NCBI GenBank assembly: GCA_020086605.1
Contig: JACBWW010000017.1
Location: 11,978,413-12,042,412 of the forward strand
DNA: 64,000 bases
Direction: 5' to 3'
Source of the DNA: Lanius collurio
Taxonomy: Eukaryota; Chordata; Aves; Passeriformes; Laniidae
How positions within the stretch are numbered: the stretch's first letter is position 1; the number at the start of each line of letters is the position of its first letter. The notes under the pieces were generated by a model. It saw only the letters and a list, made by a program, of their open reading frames with translations. It did not search any database and was not told the origin of the DNA. A program made the translations under genes and the position numbers. Positions 38,831 to 50,866 of this stretch are shown in pieces.

Positions 38831-38862
38831 TTGCAGGACTCCAAGAACTCAGAGTCCTGCAG
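38831..38862. repeat. Perfect 10-bp inverted repeat (hairpin)
   Basis: TGCAGGACTC at 38832-38841 and its exact reverse complement GAGTCCTGCA at 38852-38861 are separated by ten bases. A transcript would add one further U-G pair outside the stem. The stem is GC-rich enough to form in RNA but too short for a microRNA precursor. It is not followed by a T run. Confidence 0.75.
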
Positions 38863-41800
38863 AACTGAGTCACCTCTAGTCATCATCAGTTACATATTTG
38901 GTCCTTTATTACAATGAAGTAGTGGCTCTTATTCATCAATTTCAAACTCTACACCAGCAAAATCCTTGAAGACTGTAATCCAATTCCCAATGCTTCCAAT
39001 GCAGATGATTTAGTCTATCACAGACTATAACTATACACAGAGCTGGAACATACACGGCTTTGAAACAATTTACTTGCTGCTGCTTAAGAAAAATCCCTAC
39101 CATCAGATCTTAATTTCTTCCCGCAGAAAACAAAGAACAGACTTTTTAGTGTTTGGTCTGTTTCCTTGCTGCTATTACCAACGCACTGGCATTAGTTTAG
39201 AAGAAGACCGTCCTACTAAGTATGACTATCCTTTTTAAAAAATAATTGCTAGGGGCAACTTACAGCAGGCTCAAAGAGGGCAGAGAGGGAGATGGAGAAA
39301 TAAGAGAATTGCTTTGTTTTGATCCATTGCACTCACAGTCCCTCCAATTCCTTTTGATTTATCTTCATAGACTGCTTTCACCATCCCAAACAGCCAGAAT
39401 CACAACCTAATTTCTCTCACGTCAGCCGTAAGACAAAAACTGAATCACAACTACCAGTTTTCTCTCTACTACTTTTCTTTTTTTTTTTTTATTATATGCT
39501 ACAAAAGATCTGTGATCAACTTTATAGGTTATGGCAGAATAGCTGCTCAAAGTGCCCAGCAGATACTAACTGTGTGGGCTTTCCACACAAGTGATTGCCA
39601 TTGGAAAAATGGGATATCAGAGTTTGGAGCCCCTCCTGCATCCAATGTGGATAGTCTGGAAGGCACTCCAGTCTTAAAAGCTGTATTAACTTGGTCTCAA
39701 TACTGAGGTTGTGTCATAGCTTAAGGGTAAAATGCTACAGAAATACTGTTGTTAGTCCCAGATAGGCAATTCAAATCTAGGAACTTGGTATTAAACATTA
39801 TAAAATAGACCAAAATTAGAAAAATATGCAAAATCACAAAAAGGCCCCTAAATAACCCTTCTTAGAGTAATACTCTGTGAGGATTGAACATTTCTGATTA
39901 GCTTTTTGTTTGCAGTCTCTAGATTTTTAAAACATCTGATTTTTTTTTTTAATCATGTCACACAAAAACTGCTGTGACCTTGTCAGGATGGGCATACAAC
40001 AGGAGAGAAATGAGGAGGAAAAATACTCTAAATTCTTCAGGAAGGATTAAGGTTATCCTGGAGCAGCACACAAGGGATTGTTCCATATATACAGTTTATA
40101 ATCTTATTCTCAGGAAGTTGCTGAGAGATATTAATGGGTGGGAGAGGAAGTACTTCATACTCAAGTGGCTGAATAATATTTTACAGCCTGTACTGAGGCA
40201 GTGCCCAGAGCTGCAATCTAGTCCTATCAGGACGACAAGCCTTGGGGTTTCTTTTTCATTATTGCATCTGCTACGTTTGTGGCAGAGCATCAGCTCTCCG
40301 TATATTGAGAAATTTTCAAATGCAAAAGCAGACAAGGTCCATGTGCCCAAGATCTTGTAGCTTGAGCAAAGATTAGTTTAGAAAAGCAGATTTTTAAACC
40401 TAGTGAGCAAAGCATTATCTCAAATGCAGACTCTTGCAGCTGCTGGAATCACCAATGTTATGGGAACGTTTTTCATGCCCTAGAGTCAGCAAAGGCCAGG
40501 CAAAGATGGGAAACTCGAAAAGGGTCCCTTTCAGTGAAAATGTGCAGACACTTAATCATCCGTCCAAGCACCCAGTAGTCAAAAGAACAGGGGTGCTAGC
40601 AGGGGCATTGCCTGACCGACCTCCTTCCCTGCTTCTCTTCCTCCCATGCCATAGACACAAGGGAAGGTGAGCAAGATGGTGTGTCTACCACTGGTCATGT
40701 TCCCTGTGGGAGAAGGAGTCAGCACAGGGCTGCAGCAGAGTTTTGGAAAGCCTTGGCTGAGACACTGCTAGGATCACAGCATGGGAAGGGCTCTTACCTA
40801 CCCCGTGGGCTTGCATCATGCTGAAAGGGAAGGGAATCTCACACATCTGAGATCACTTTAAGCTACTATAGAAATTGAAAACATTTCAGTGTAAGCTGGT
40901 GTAGTCCCACTGGAGGTCCTTCCTTCATCTTGGACCTCTCCTATCAAGCCCCTGGAAGCAAAGGAGATGCTTAGGGGACTGATGAAAATAGCTGTTTTCC
41001 AGAACCTTTTGAACCACAGTTTGCATGGGTTTTACAAACGATGCCCACACTTCATTTTTTGTTGTTATTAAAGAAAGGGCGGGGAACAGCAACATTTTAA
41101 AGAATAAAGAAAGCATCAGTTGCAAAAGCATTACCCACAGCTGCCTGGTTGGCAGAGCACAGACCCCAGCTGCAGTTACGAGAGCATTCTCCCTAACAGC
41201 AAATCTTGCTTGGTTAAGGTTAAGGAGCTCTTGCCCCCAGACTGTTATTTCTGTCCATGTGCTACATTTCAGCATCTTTTTACCTACACCAGTGGAACTG
41301 TTTGTTAAACTGAGCCATAATGCAAATTTAAGAAACTTTTCAAAAAAGTTGTGGACTCGTGGGGGTTATTTTTGCCTCTAATGCATGGGTTTCATGTCTG
41401 GTTGAAATGAAAAAGCCCTACAAGCAGAGTAATGGCATGATGGACAAAACAGTGTAGACAGGAAGGGAGGCAGCTCAGAGCAGTGATTTTTAAACAGCTT
41501 TGATCTCAGAGAAATTGTGTGTGCAACTGCAGTGGGAGATCCCTAAGCACTGCAGGCTGTGCCCTGTCCTGATACAGCCCTTCTGCTCATCCATCCTCCT
41601 CTCTTGCCATTTCCCCCTCTGTGGGCTGGAGAGGCCATGCTCAAATGCTGTGAGCTATCTGATTTCCACCTGTTATTTTATGATGCTGAGGGCTTATGGT
41701 TTTATATTCACCACTCCAGGTGCTCATGAAAAAGGGAAATTGGATTCATGTTTTGTTTTTTGTGATATTTTTGTTTTTAAATTCAAGTTCCGCAAAAGAG

Positions 41801-41962
41801 TCTTAGCTCTTCCAGGCCCTCAAGCAGAGCCTAATCCCACTGTAGATGATATCTGTCTAATGGCCTGAAAAGGAACGTCAGAAGGGTGCCAGTAAAAGCT
41901 TCTCCTCTGTCACATCAACAAATTGTCCAATAAAACCATGCAGGCAGATTTGACAAGGTATT

Positions 41963-42000
41963 AAAAAAAAAACACCAAAACCACCAAAAAAAAAACCCCA
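41963..42000 (+). repeat. A-rich tract with CCA interruptions
   Basis: Two A10 or near-A10 runs are joined by ACACC/ACCACC spacers and followed by CCCCA. This is simple low-complexity sequence. No upstream retroposed transcript was recognised. Confidence 0.75.
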
Positions 42001-44062
42001 GACCTTCTTTACACCCCGGATAAACAAGCAACAGAATGCAAAATCAGTGTATCTGTTTCTTCCATAGGTCTTCTTTTAAAACTGCTACCTAGTCAGTTAG
42101 ATTACTGATGGAAAGGAAGCCGAAAGATGATACTAGCTGAATTTCAGGGATGTGATAGTAAGATTCCACTGCTTATTCATGATGCATTAGTTTGAAAGAG
42201 AAAAGACCACTTGAATGGCCCTCATGATAATCTTGTGAGAATAAGCAACAGACAGAGCGGAGCCCATCAGGGATTTTACAAGTTAGACGGACTCGGGGCA
42301 AATACCTTATATTCCATTAAAGTATAGTCTTAAAAGACACCAATTGACTCTTGCAGAAATAACTTCACATATATTAAACTGGAATTGCATATAACATTAT
42401 GTAATTTTTACAAGCTGCTTCATAATTGTGTGTTTTGTTCCTGCATCCAAGGCATTAAATTTCATTAATTTGATTTCATCTTATCAAGCAGCAGCCAAAC
42501 AGATGCTCAGTGAAGATGAGGAGAAGAAAACAAAAAGCTTTTTCACTCTGAGGGCTCTGCTGTATGTCATGGGTGCTTACCCAGGCTCACAAATCACTGG
42601 TGATAAAATGGATGCCTTCTACAAACCAAAGGCTTGGGCCTAGGGGCGGGAGCCAGAAAGCTGGTTCTGTGTGACAGTAGCCAGAATAGACTTTAAATCA
42701 GTTGAACATTGTCATATAAAATCTCCATACTGGAGTCCTAACTTTTATTATTTATTCACACACACAGAGCAGTGCTGCTGCAGTAATTGTGGAAGAGGAC
42801 TGTCATTAGAAACCCAGCAGCAGGCACGCTGGACACTCAGGCCAGTCCGAGCACACTGGCATGTTTCCACTAAACACAGAACTGTGGCGTTTTCTTACAC
42901 AAGCAGGAGCAATACCCTTCAAAAACAATCTTGTTTCTTTGGTGTTTTGTCAACAAATACTGAACATGCTTTTCATGTTCATAAGAAACCAGATATTTCT
43001 CTGTCTAAAACCCTTTGTAAGAAGAATCCTTGTCCTCGTTTTACTGGCTGCGGTCTGTGCAGAGGAAGGCTTGACAGGGCACCCATTATGGTTTAGATAA
43101 TTCTTGATATTAAGATTTTCAAGAGTGACAGTTAAGTATTTCAGTTAAACTGTATCAGCCTAAAATGAGACAGCTTTTAACAATTCAAGAGATCAAAAGC
43201 ACTAGCAACAGAGAAAAACAGGAAATTTTAATCCTAGGAATGAAATTCACATCAAAGGATGCTGGGCTTCCATTTCTTCATTGTAGCCTAAACAAATGAA
43301 ACAAATCCAGGCTATTCACTGCCCTGTATTTCAAATAGGACTTATTGATTTTAACAAATTTGGGGCAATAATACATGACATAGTCTACCAAAAGTCTACC
43401 ATAAGACTTATTCTCTGTTCTTTATATGTGCATGAGCATGAAAGTTTACTAAAAAGTTCAATTTTATTTTATTGCCATGACAGGCCAAATGTCCATCCTA
43501 CTCCAATTTCAGGTCTCTGACCATGGCAAGTTGTAGATGCTTCAAGAAAGATTACAACAGTGCAAGTAGAGAGCATATCTTCTGCTGGAGAGGAAGAACA
43601 AGAAAATTCATAGGCCAGAGATTAACCTTATTTAAAGGCTACTGACAAGCTATGAAATCATTAATCCAGGTTGAGGGGAAGGAAAACGTAGATTTCATTA
43701 GCTTTTGGAGAAGTATAAAACCAACCCATATCTCATCTTTTGGGGGACTCCCTTATAATTAGGAATAAAGGATGAAGTCTATACACACTCTGTACCTCTC
43801 AAAACACATCACAACTCACCTATAGCAAATATTGTTTGTTTTCACATATCCTGGGAGTTTGGATGTCAAGCTTGCTCATCTACATTTATGCCATCAATAT
43901 AACTTAGAAAGAGCTGAGCTGGTCCAATGTCCCAAGTCTTGGCAAGACAGTGATACAGCTGGATGGTGGCTGGGATGAGGCAATCTCAGCCAAACCCAGC
44001 TAGAGACTCTCTGCTGAACTGCAGCTGGACTGCCTTTAGTTCTCACATCAAAAGCTTTGTTG

Positions 44063-44104
44063 ATAATATTCAATAAATATTAATGAATATTTATTGAATA
44101 TTAT
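44063..44104. repeat. AT-rich perfect palindrome, 19-bp arms
   Basis: The left arm ATAATATTCAATAAATATT (44063-44081) is matched exactly by its reverse complement at 44086-44104, with a four-base spacer AATG. Immediately after it, TATTGAATATT-like units recur (44107-44120), so the right side is partly tandem. Such sequence could extrude as a cruciform and is mutation-prone. No protein-binding role is evident. Confidence 0.9.
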
Positions 44105-44295
44105 ATTTATTGAATATATTATATTTTGGGGAACACTTTAACAAACACTTCCTCTTCTTCTTCTTTCTATTATTATTACTGTTATTATGACAGCAAGTAT
44201 TTTCCTCACCCCTAACACCAAATGACAAAGCAGCGCTGTGTGAGTCTGTGGCTTCACTTCTCCCACAGATGTAGGAGCCATGCCATGGCAGATCA

Positions 44296-44480
44296 GACAT
44301 GGACTTGGCATTAGGAGACCAGACCATTTGAGTACCTCAGCAGTGACTCGTTACTGAACTCATTGTTCCTGAGTTGCCTCGGGAAGCCACTTATTCTCTC
44401 TGTGCATCACTGTTTCCAGCTGCTAAGTGGAGATAATATTGTTTACCCATCTTCATAAAGTGGTCTGACTAATGAAGGTG
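44296..44480 (+). mobile_element. MIR-type core SINE relic
   Basis: The stretch follows the MIR consensus order in sense orientation, though strongly diverged. It starts with a GGACTTGGCATTAGGAGACCAGA-type segment standing for the 'ggactctggagtcaga' part. Next is a degraded B-box area and TTCCTGAGTTGCCTCGGGAAG for 'tgaccttgggcaag'. It continues with CCACTTATTCTCTCTGTGCA for 'tcacttaacctctctgtgcc', TCACTGTTTCC for 'tcagtttcc', and TAAGTGGAGATAATATTG for 'taaaatggggataata', then an ACCCATCTTCATAAAG piece. MIRs are ancient, and copies in birds are few and degraded. This one is long enough to be convincing by order of segments. Boundaries are approximate. Confidence 0.72.
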
Positions 44481-47400
44481 GAAAACCACTCAAACTATCA
44501 TGCAGAAGACACCAAACCTTGGGAAAATACAGGGATAAACCAGATGTTCTTGATGGCCAGATGGCTCTTGGAAAGATTTCTTAGAGTGATATGACCAAAT
44601 ATGATAGTGGATTAAAAAGAAGTAAAACAGAAGCTAGCAAAATATTATGGGTGACAACAACACAAAGGAATAACAACTAGCCTGTAGGAAAAGAAAGTTG
44701 TTCATTTGCTGATGGCTGTAAAATCGGCCAGCAAATGCCCAAGGAAATGTTGAGTAGATTAAGACTTGTTTGCCTTGAGAGCCTACAGTTCATTGATTTT
44801 AATTTAGCAGCATTCACAAGAATTTTTTCTTCGTTTATTCTCCCATCAATTTATTTGAACCAGTATGTCTTTAAAGTCAACCAGATGTAATAAAAAGATA
44901 TTTTCTGGCATAGATTGTTGCAACAAAGAAGAGAACAGTGGAACACTTTTTCCCAAACCATTTACTAGTCTCCAGGGAGATATAATTTTCCTTCAAACTG
45001 AACTGCATTTCAATTCATAGGACATTTTTATTACCCATTTTGGACTAAGTAATAGACTCCTTTGGAAGCAGTTCCCTCATTGTCACAATACCAATTAGCA
45101 ACGAAATATCACAAGGTAAAGTGAGAAGTTGACAAGATACACATCTGCCCCTGCCCACACTTCAAACAAAACCCTCCCTTTTCTACTCAGCTGCTTAGCT
45201 GATACTCACAACTGCATGTTACCAACCTAAATAAGCAACAATTCACTTCTTTATGTGGCTTTGCAGAAAGCATTGCCATGTGAAAAAGTCAAGAAGACAT
45301 TTCCACACTCGGTAGGATCATGATGTAAAGCAGGAGGAGGCTGCTGTGCTCTCTGTGATGTGAACCTCTCCTGAAAGCAGAGGCAATATTCACTCTGAGC
45401 CATGGAAGGCACAAGTGCTCACTTCAGCATGAAGCTGCAGCTCAAGAGTGGTGGTGCCTTCCAGGTTTTGAGGATGGTACAGGAAATACCCAGTTCCCAC
45501 GAGTGGCTGATGCAGTGCCCTGGATCATCACAGCTGCTGCCAATGCACAGAAAAATAATAAAGGAATGGTAGACTGAGGTCTTGAGAAGAAAGCCAGTGA
45601 GCAAACAGAAGGTGAGGCCTCTGGGCCCACCAGCTAAAGGACATTGAGTCTGCTCATGTGTGAGTGCAACTGCACAAACCACTGCCACACACCAGAGACA
45701 TGGGCACAGAGTGATGTATGTGCACTCTGCTTTTTGGATGTAGTTTCCTTTCATACTCTCTTTTGAAAGAATTTACTATTGCAGACAGTTAGGGAGTATA
45801 GGAAAGTTTGCAATTAATGACTAGTTGGCCATTGCTGCTTGCTTTTATATTCTTTTCTTGAGGAAAGACTCAATAGCCCATGCATGGCAAAAAACTAATG
45901 TAATCAATGTCATGATTTGAAAAATTAAGCTGCCAATTCATCAGGAATATCAGAAAAAATCATCTGAAAACCCGAAAATACTCTTGGGCAGTGGAGTGCC
46001 TAAACTATGTATTAGAAAGGCCAGAAAGAAGATGAGATGAAACCTTCACCATTGCAAACCAGAGTGAATAATCAATATTTGTGTGATGTAATATGACATG
46101 ACATATGACTGTTGCAAACTGAAACCTGATTAGCAATTTCAAATACAGAAGCTTTTTAGAGCTGTATTCAGATGATGAGGAAGAATTAAAGATCCAGGCA
46201 AAGTTTCACAAAGCAAATAATTTCCTTTTAATTGAAACCATAAGGGCATAGTTTTGGAGGCAGTGAATGCTTTGGAGTGCTTCGCTTCGTTTGAACATAA
46301 GTGATTTTAAGCATATTATTACATGAGAAGATTGTACTACCTCCCTCACTTGGAAAAAAAAGGCATGGAAAGGCAGCAGAAAAATACGTTTCTCTCATCC
46401 ATCCCATTCTGGATGTGGTATACCAGCAAGTTTTTGGCATGGCAGCATGTATTAATACTATACATGTATAAGGGAATCATATACCACATTTTTATGTTGC
46501 AGTCTTAGCCAATGTTTCCTTCTTGTAAAACATCCAAGGTTTCTGGTGGAAGCTTTATTACAAAAGATGCATTGTTTCCACTGAGTTATGTACTAAGAAT
46601 AATCAGGCAAAATTGTGATATTAACCCTAATGGAAACAAGACATCTCTTATTATTTGCTGTTGATGAAATTCAGTGATTTAAAGACACCAAAATACCCCC
46701 TATGATTAGCTTCAGAAAGGCAGAGAAAATTATATTAATTTCTGTGTCTTCCTTCTGCAATCTGCCTGGCCTTAAAAAGGCCCTTCATAGAGGTAGAAAG
46801 TCTTGAAAGCTGCAAATCCTTACCTGTTGGTCCACTGAACAGGGGAAGGGATAAGAGCTGGGCAAGGCAAGTAGTGAAATGGCATTTTGCCAGCTGGGGA
46901 CATGTTCTGCAAAGTATTGAGATTTTTGTTGCTTCCAGCTGCTAAATGTCATGAACATACGCTTAAATACTTTCCACACTTAAATATTTTCCACACATTC
47001 CTTCACCAATGCTGTGATTGCATCAGGTACGTTACGTGATCATAGATTAAATGTTTGGGTCAGTTTTAAGTGGAAGAGTAGACAGCAGGGCTCATGAAAA
47101 AACACAACCAGCAACACTTGCATGCATGTGTGGCTGAATTGGAGGGTTTTCCCATTGAAACCCTAGTTTAAAGATTTTAAAGGATTTCTCATAGGGATAG
47201 AGACAGGAAAGCAAAAAGAACAGGGAAAATGTGGTCACATAACTACTACACCTGCAAAGCTGCCCATCAGGGGATGCACACAGAGGAAGTGTTGTGGACT
47301 GGGCAGGTCAAAGGGCCAAGTGGGGAAGGCAGGATCACTTCTTTTATCCCACACAGTTCTTCAAAAGACAACACTTTAATTGAGATTTCAGGCAATACAT

Positions 47401-50400
47401 ACTATTACACTGTTTGCTATCTTGCAACAATAACAGTTAATGTCCCTGTCCACGTAAAGCTGTTGGTGTGAACCTGTGTGCTGTCAGAGTCCAAAGCTGG
47501 CTGGAAAAAGCACCTCTCCATGCTCAGAGCAGGACAAACTATTCTGTTTGTATTTTGGGATGTAGAACAACATAGTCATGCTCTCCTTCCTAAAAACTTA
47601 GGTAAACACATGCACATATCAATGAAGTAGTCACATAAACCAAGATTTTAATCTCTGTGTCCAGCCAATCAGATCACAGTTTTAAGAAGACAGTTCCTTT
47701 GTATTTAAAAGGGAAAAGGATGTTAAATAACAATTTGGATTTATCCATCATCATATTGTAAGAATTACAGCTGAGACCTGATTCAACAAGCTTTTCAAAA
47801 TGTTTTCATAATGCTGTGAAGCTCAAATTCATAATGATTTTGGAGCACATAACAAATACTCATAAGCATAAAGTTTAGGAAATTAAGAAATATGCTTTGC
47901 CAAAACTTAACTTTTTTTCCTCCATTTTGCAATATAACTTGCACAATTGCTACACACCACAATGAGTCTCTCACCAGATAGTCAGATAGTACCTGTGGCA
48001 CCCACAGCACTAAATGAAAATCATATAAATTATCTTAATTGGATTAGGCTGTAATTGATTATACAAATTATTCATTACTGTAGCATACATACTTAATATT
48101 TTATTCTGATGTTGCCTTTACTGCAAATCACATTTTAAAAATAGAGTAATTTTAGAATGAAAAATGCATATGGGTCATAGATAGATTATGTACAAAGAAC
48201 TGTTAAGTGTGGCTTTTGGATAAAATACTTCGAGATTTTTAGATGCCCTAGTGGCAGAAAAAAAGTGAATTCAAAACTCTAACTTGAAAAGTCTGCAGTT
48301 TCCCAAGGTTAACAGAATGCATTCTGATTTTGGAGACCTTCACACAGTCCCCTCACTAATGACAGGAAAGGCAGTAGTAAGGGAGACCATCCCCAGCCTG
48401 GTGCAGCAGGAGTAATGATAGGAAGCAGCCTTTGAAGAAATATCCTTTGCAGGGTGGGGGGTTCTGCTGAAACCTCCGTGCACACGGTGTGACTGCTCAC
48501 CAAGGACAGAACGTGATTGCTGGCAAATCCCACGACCGTGGCCCGAAGATGGAGTTATTACAAAGCCCAGCCTAATACCTCAGTAGTCTGGTGACAATGA
48601 ACTCAGGGCAGCTCAAGATGGATTTCCCAGTATTGCCATACTGAGATGCTGGTTTCTTTGGGCTGCTAATGTAAGGCAGTAAATAGCATTGCAGCAACTA
48701 TTTCACTTTTCAGGCTGCAAAACTGCTGCAATGCTCCTGAGGATGGACATTGCCACCTGCCTATTCTAACTTGGCTAGTAAGTTGGCTGAGACATACTTG
48801 TGCCTGGGTGGAGTGCAGGCATGTTTCAGCAGGAAAGCCATATGGGCCTTTCCGTGGCTTCTCCTGCACTCCTCTACCATTCACAAACCAGGGCTGTTAT
48901 GGAGAGAGAAGTGGGGCAGGCAGGACTATGCAGGCAGGGATGAACAATGCCTTAACAAGAACAAAAGCAATTTCAAATCCCACCAGTTTGTTAGATTACT
49001 TAAGATATTTGACTGAATGTCAAAAATGTTTCAATGAATAGCTTTACCACCCAGATCTTATTTCATATTATCTTTTCTTTCCTCTTTTGGAAAAAAAAAA
49101 ATCCTGAAACTTAGTAATTAACTGCTTGATTTCATTTTTCCTCAAATATGTGTTTTTAATTCCATTGTGCAAATGTGGCCCAAAGCAAAAAGGCTTTGAA
49201 CTGGTTAACTTGAAACTACAGAAATACCTTTCCAAGTCCAGTTAGGACAAAAGCTAAAACCTCACATCGAGATTCTGGAGTCTTTCTAATGCCCCTGTTT
49301 TGCCTTGACATTTTCACAGACAACTGCAGGCATGTCTCACACACCTATTTTTTTTGTGTCCAGCAGCTCCACAGAACCGATCACCTTTCCTCCAAATGGA
49401 TTTGATCTGCCAGGCGCTAGCTTAAATAAAGAGTGTGGTGCCATGTGTGCCATAAAAAAGCATGACAAGGTGATTCACATGCTGCCTACAGACTTTCCAC
49501 AATCTCTTTGTATTGTAGGGCTTACACTCCTTCATATCATTTGGAGGAACTCTCAGAATAATGATCTGGCGTGTGTAACTGGTTTTTCCATTTCTGTCAT
49601 TGAAGCTGCTTTCAGGGCCATGCTGAAATTGCAACAAAAGACTTTCCCACATCGCAAATCACTGTGGTGCTTGGTGTGCACTATATCAATAAAAAGATTA
49701 GCTTACTTATAGGAAAAGGATGACAACATCCACAATTTTCCAAGCCATGAGAAAAATGAGGTTCTGTTTCAACTAAACGAGATAGTAACAATGTCATGTT
49801 ATAACCCTCAGCTCCTCAGGTATAGTACGTGGTTCACAAGTGGATTTTATCCTATGTGCAGCATTAAACTAGTGCCATTAACCTTCTAGGCCAGCCCTTT
49901 GAAGTCAAACAGGCTTTTTGCTCTTGATTTCCATGGAACCCAGATATATTTATTTCCACTGACTATTTATTTCAAAGGATCAGGAAAATTTTCTGCTTAG
50001 AAGCCCAAGGAAAAAATGCGAAACAGAAGGATGTGAGAAGAGGGATTTCTCCCGTGGTGTGAATGCAGCATCTTCCAGTACCATCCCAACTGACAGCAAT
50101 CTATGCAGAGTCCGAGATAGCCCTACAGGGACCAGCAGAAGTATTTAAAATACTTACAGAAATCAATCCTAATGGCTTTCCAGGAGCAGAGAGAGAAAGT
50201 GACTGGCTAACAAATGACTCAAGTGAAGTTGAAGCAAACAGAAATGGTGCTGAGGGAAGGCACAAGCAGCTACACTTAAACCTGGAACAACTCCCATATA
50301 ATTCCCTATTCAAATCCAGAGTTTTAGACTTCATCAGAACCAAAACTGACTGAGCCAGGCAGAGGAACTTGAGAAAGAGGTAATTTATATTCTGTGCCCA

Positions 50401-50800
50401 TTCAGTAGAAAAGGAAAAGCACCAGGTTCCATGATTTTATTGCTTAAGCTTTTTAAGGAGAGCCAAGACTTGATAGCAAATTTCAAAAATATCTGGTTTC
50501 TGTATGAGAAGATGATACTCTGTAGAAAGATGAACAGCTGGCAATGAAAAAAGCATTACAAGGGGGAAACGATAGCTGGCCAGGAAGTGGTGCCAGTGAA
50601 GTGCACTCTAAGGAGCTGCTGGGGGAATGTTTTCCTGGACTGCAGCATGGGAGAACCACAGGGCTGTGGACACGACTGCAAACATGGAAGAGTGGTCCCT
50701 GTACTGAAATGGGGAACAGCAAGCACAGGACAAACAGTTGGCTCTTTTTAGTGAGGAGTTTCCAGTCTGATCACTTAATCCAAAAGACTCTACTCAAAAT
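44481..50800. other. Unique noncoding sequence, no gene seen; AT-rich with homeodomain-type motifs
   Basis: No exon or mobile element recognised. The stretch 47.99-48.20 kb is very AT-rich, with CTTAATTGGATTA at 48034-48046 and TAATTGATTA at 48052-48061. Frames of up to 135 codons (49305-49712 +) and a 96-codon frame at 50063-50353 (+) have no recognisable domain. Around 50.5-50.8 kb, just before the CR1 tail, the origin of the sequence is unclear. It could be an unrecognised part of the same insertion. Confidence 0.6.
46962..46995 (+). repeat. Tandem duplication, two 17-bp units
   Basis: CTTAAATACTTTCCACA (46962-46978) is followed directly by CTTAAATATTTTCCACA (46979-46995), with one C/T difference. 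This is a small recent duplication without evident function. Confidence 0.88.
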
Positions 50801-50866
50801 GCTCAGGGGCTGGACTAAATAACCTTTAAAGGTCCCATCCAACTGAAATAATTCTATGATTCTATG
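50801..50866 (+). mobile_element. CR1 3' tail, short
   Basis: Sense CR1 terminus: 'ggggctggactaaataacc', 'tttaaaggtcccatccaact', and then the terminal microsatellite as ATTCTATG repeated (50851-50866). Only about the last 65 bases are recognisable. The upstream sequence at 50520-50800 does not look like CR1 ORF2. This is therefore either a very short truncation or a diverged or composite element whose body I cannot name. Confidence 0.88.

Larger units (their letters stand above)
34891..44062. other. Unique noncoding sequence, no gene seen; AT-rich core
   Basis: GC content is moderate around 35.1-35.7 kb and low from about 35.8 to 37.1 kb. There, 36421-36680 has many ATTA/TAAT motifs and GATAAG and could be conserved regulatory DNA (see findings). 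Frames reach 141 codons (42671-43096 +) and 134 codons (37107-37511 -) without recognisable domains. A T13 run lies at 39478-39490. No mobile element was recognised. Confidence 0.6.
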
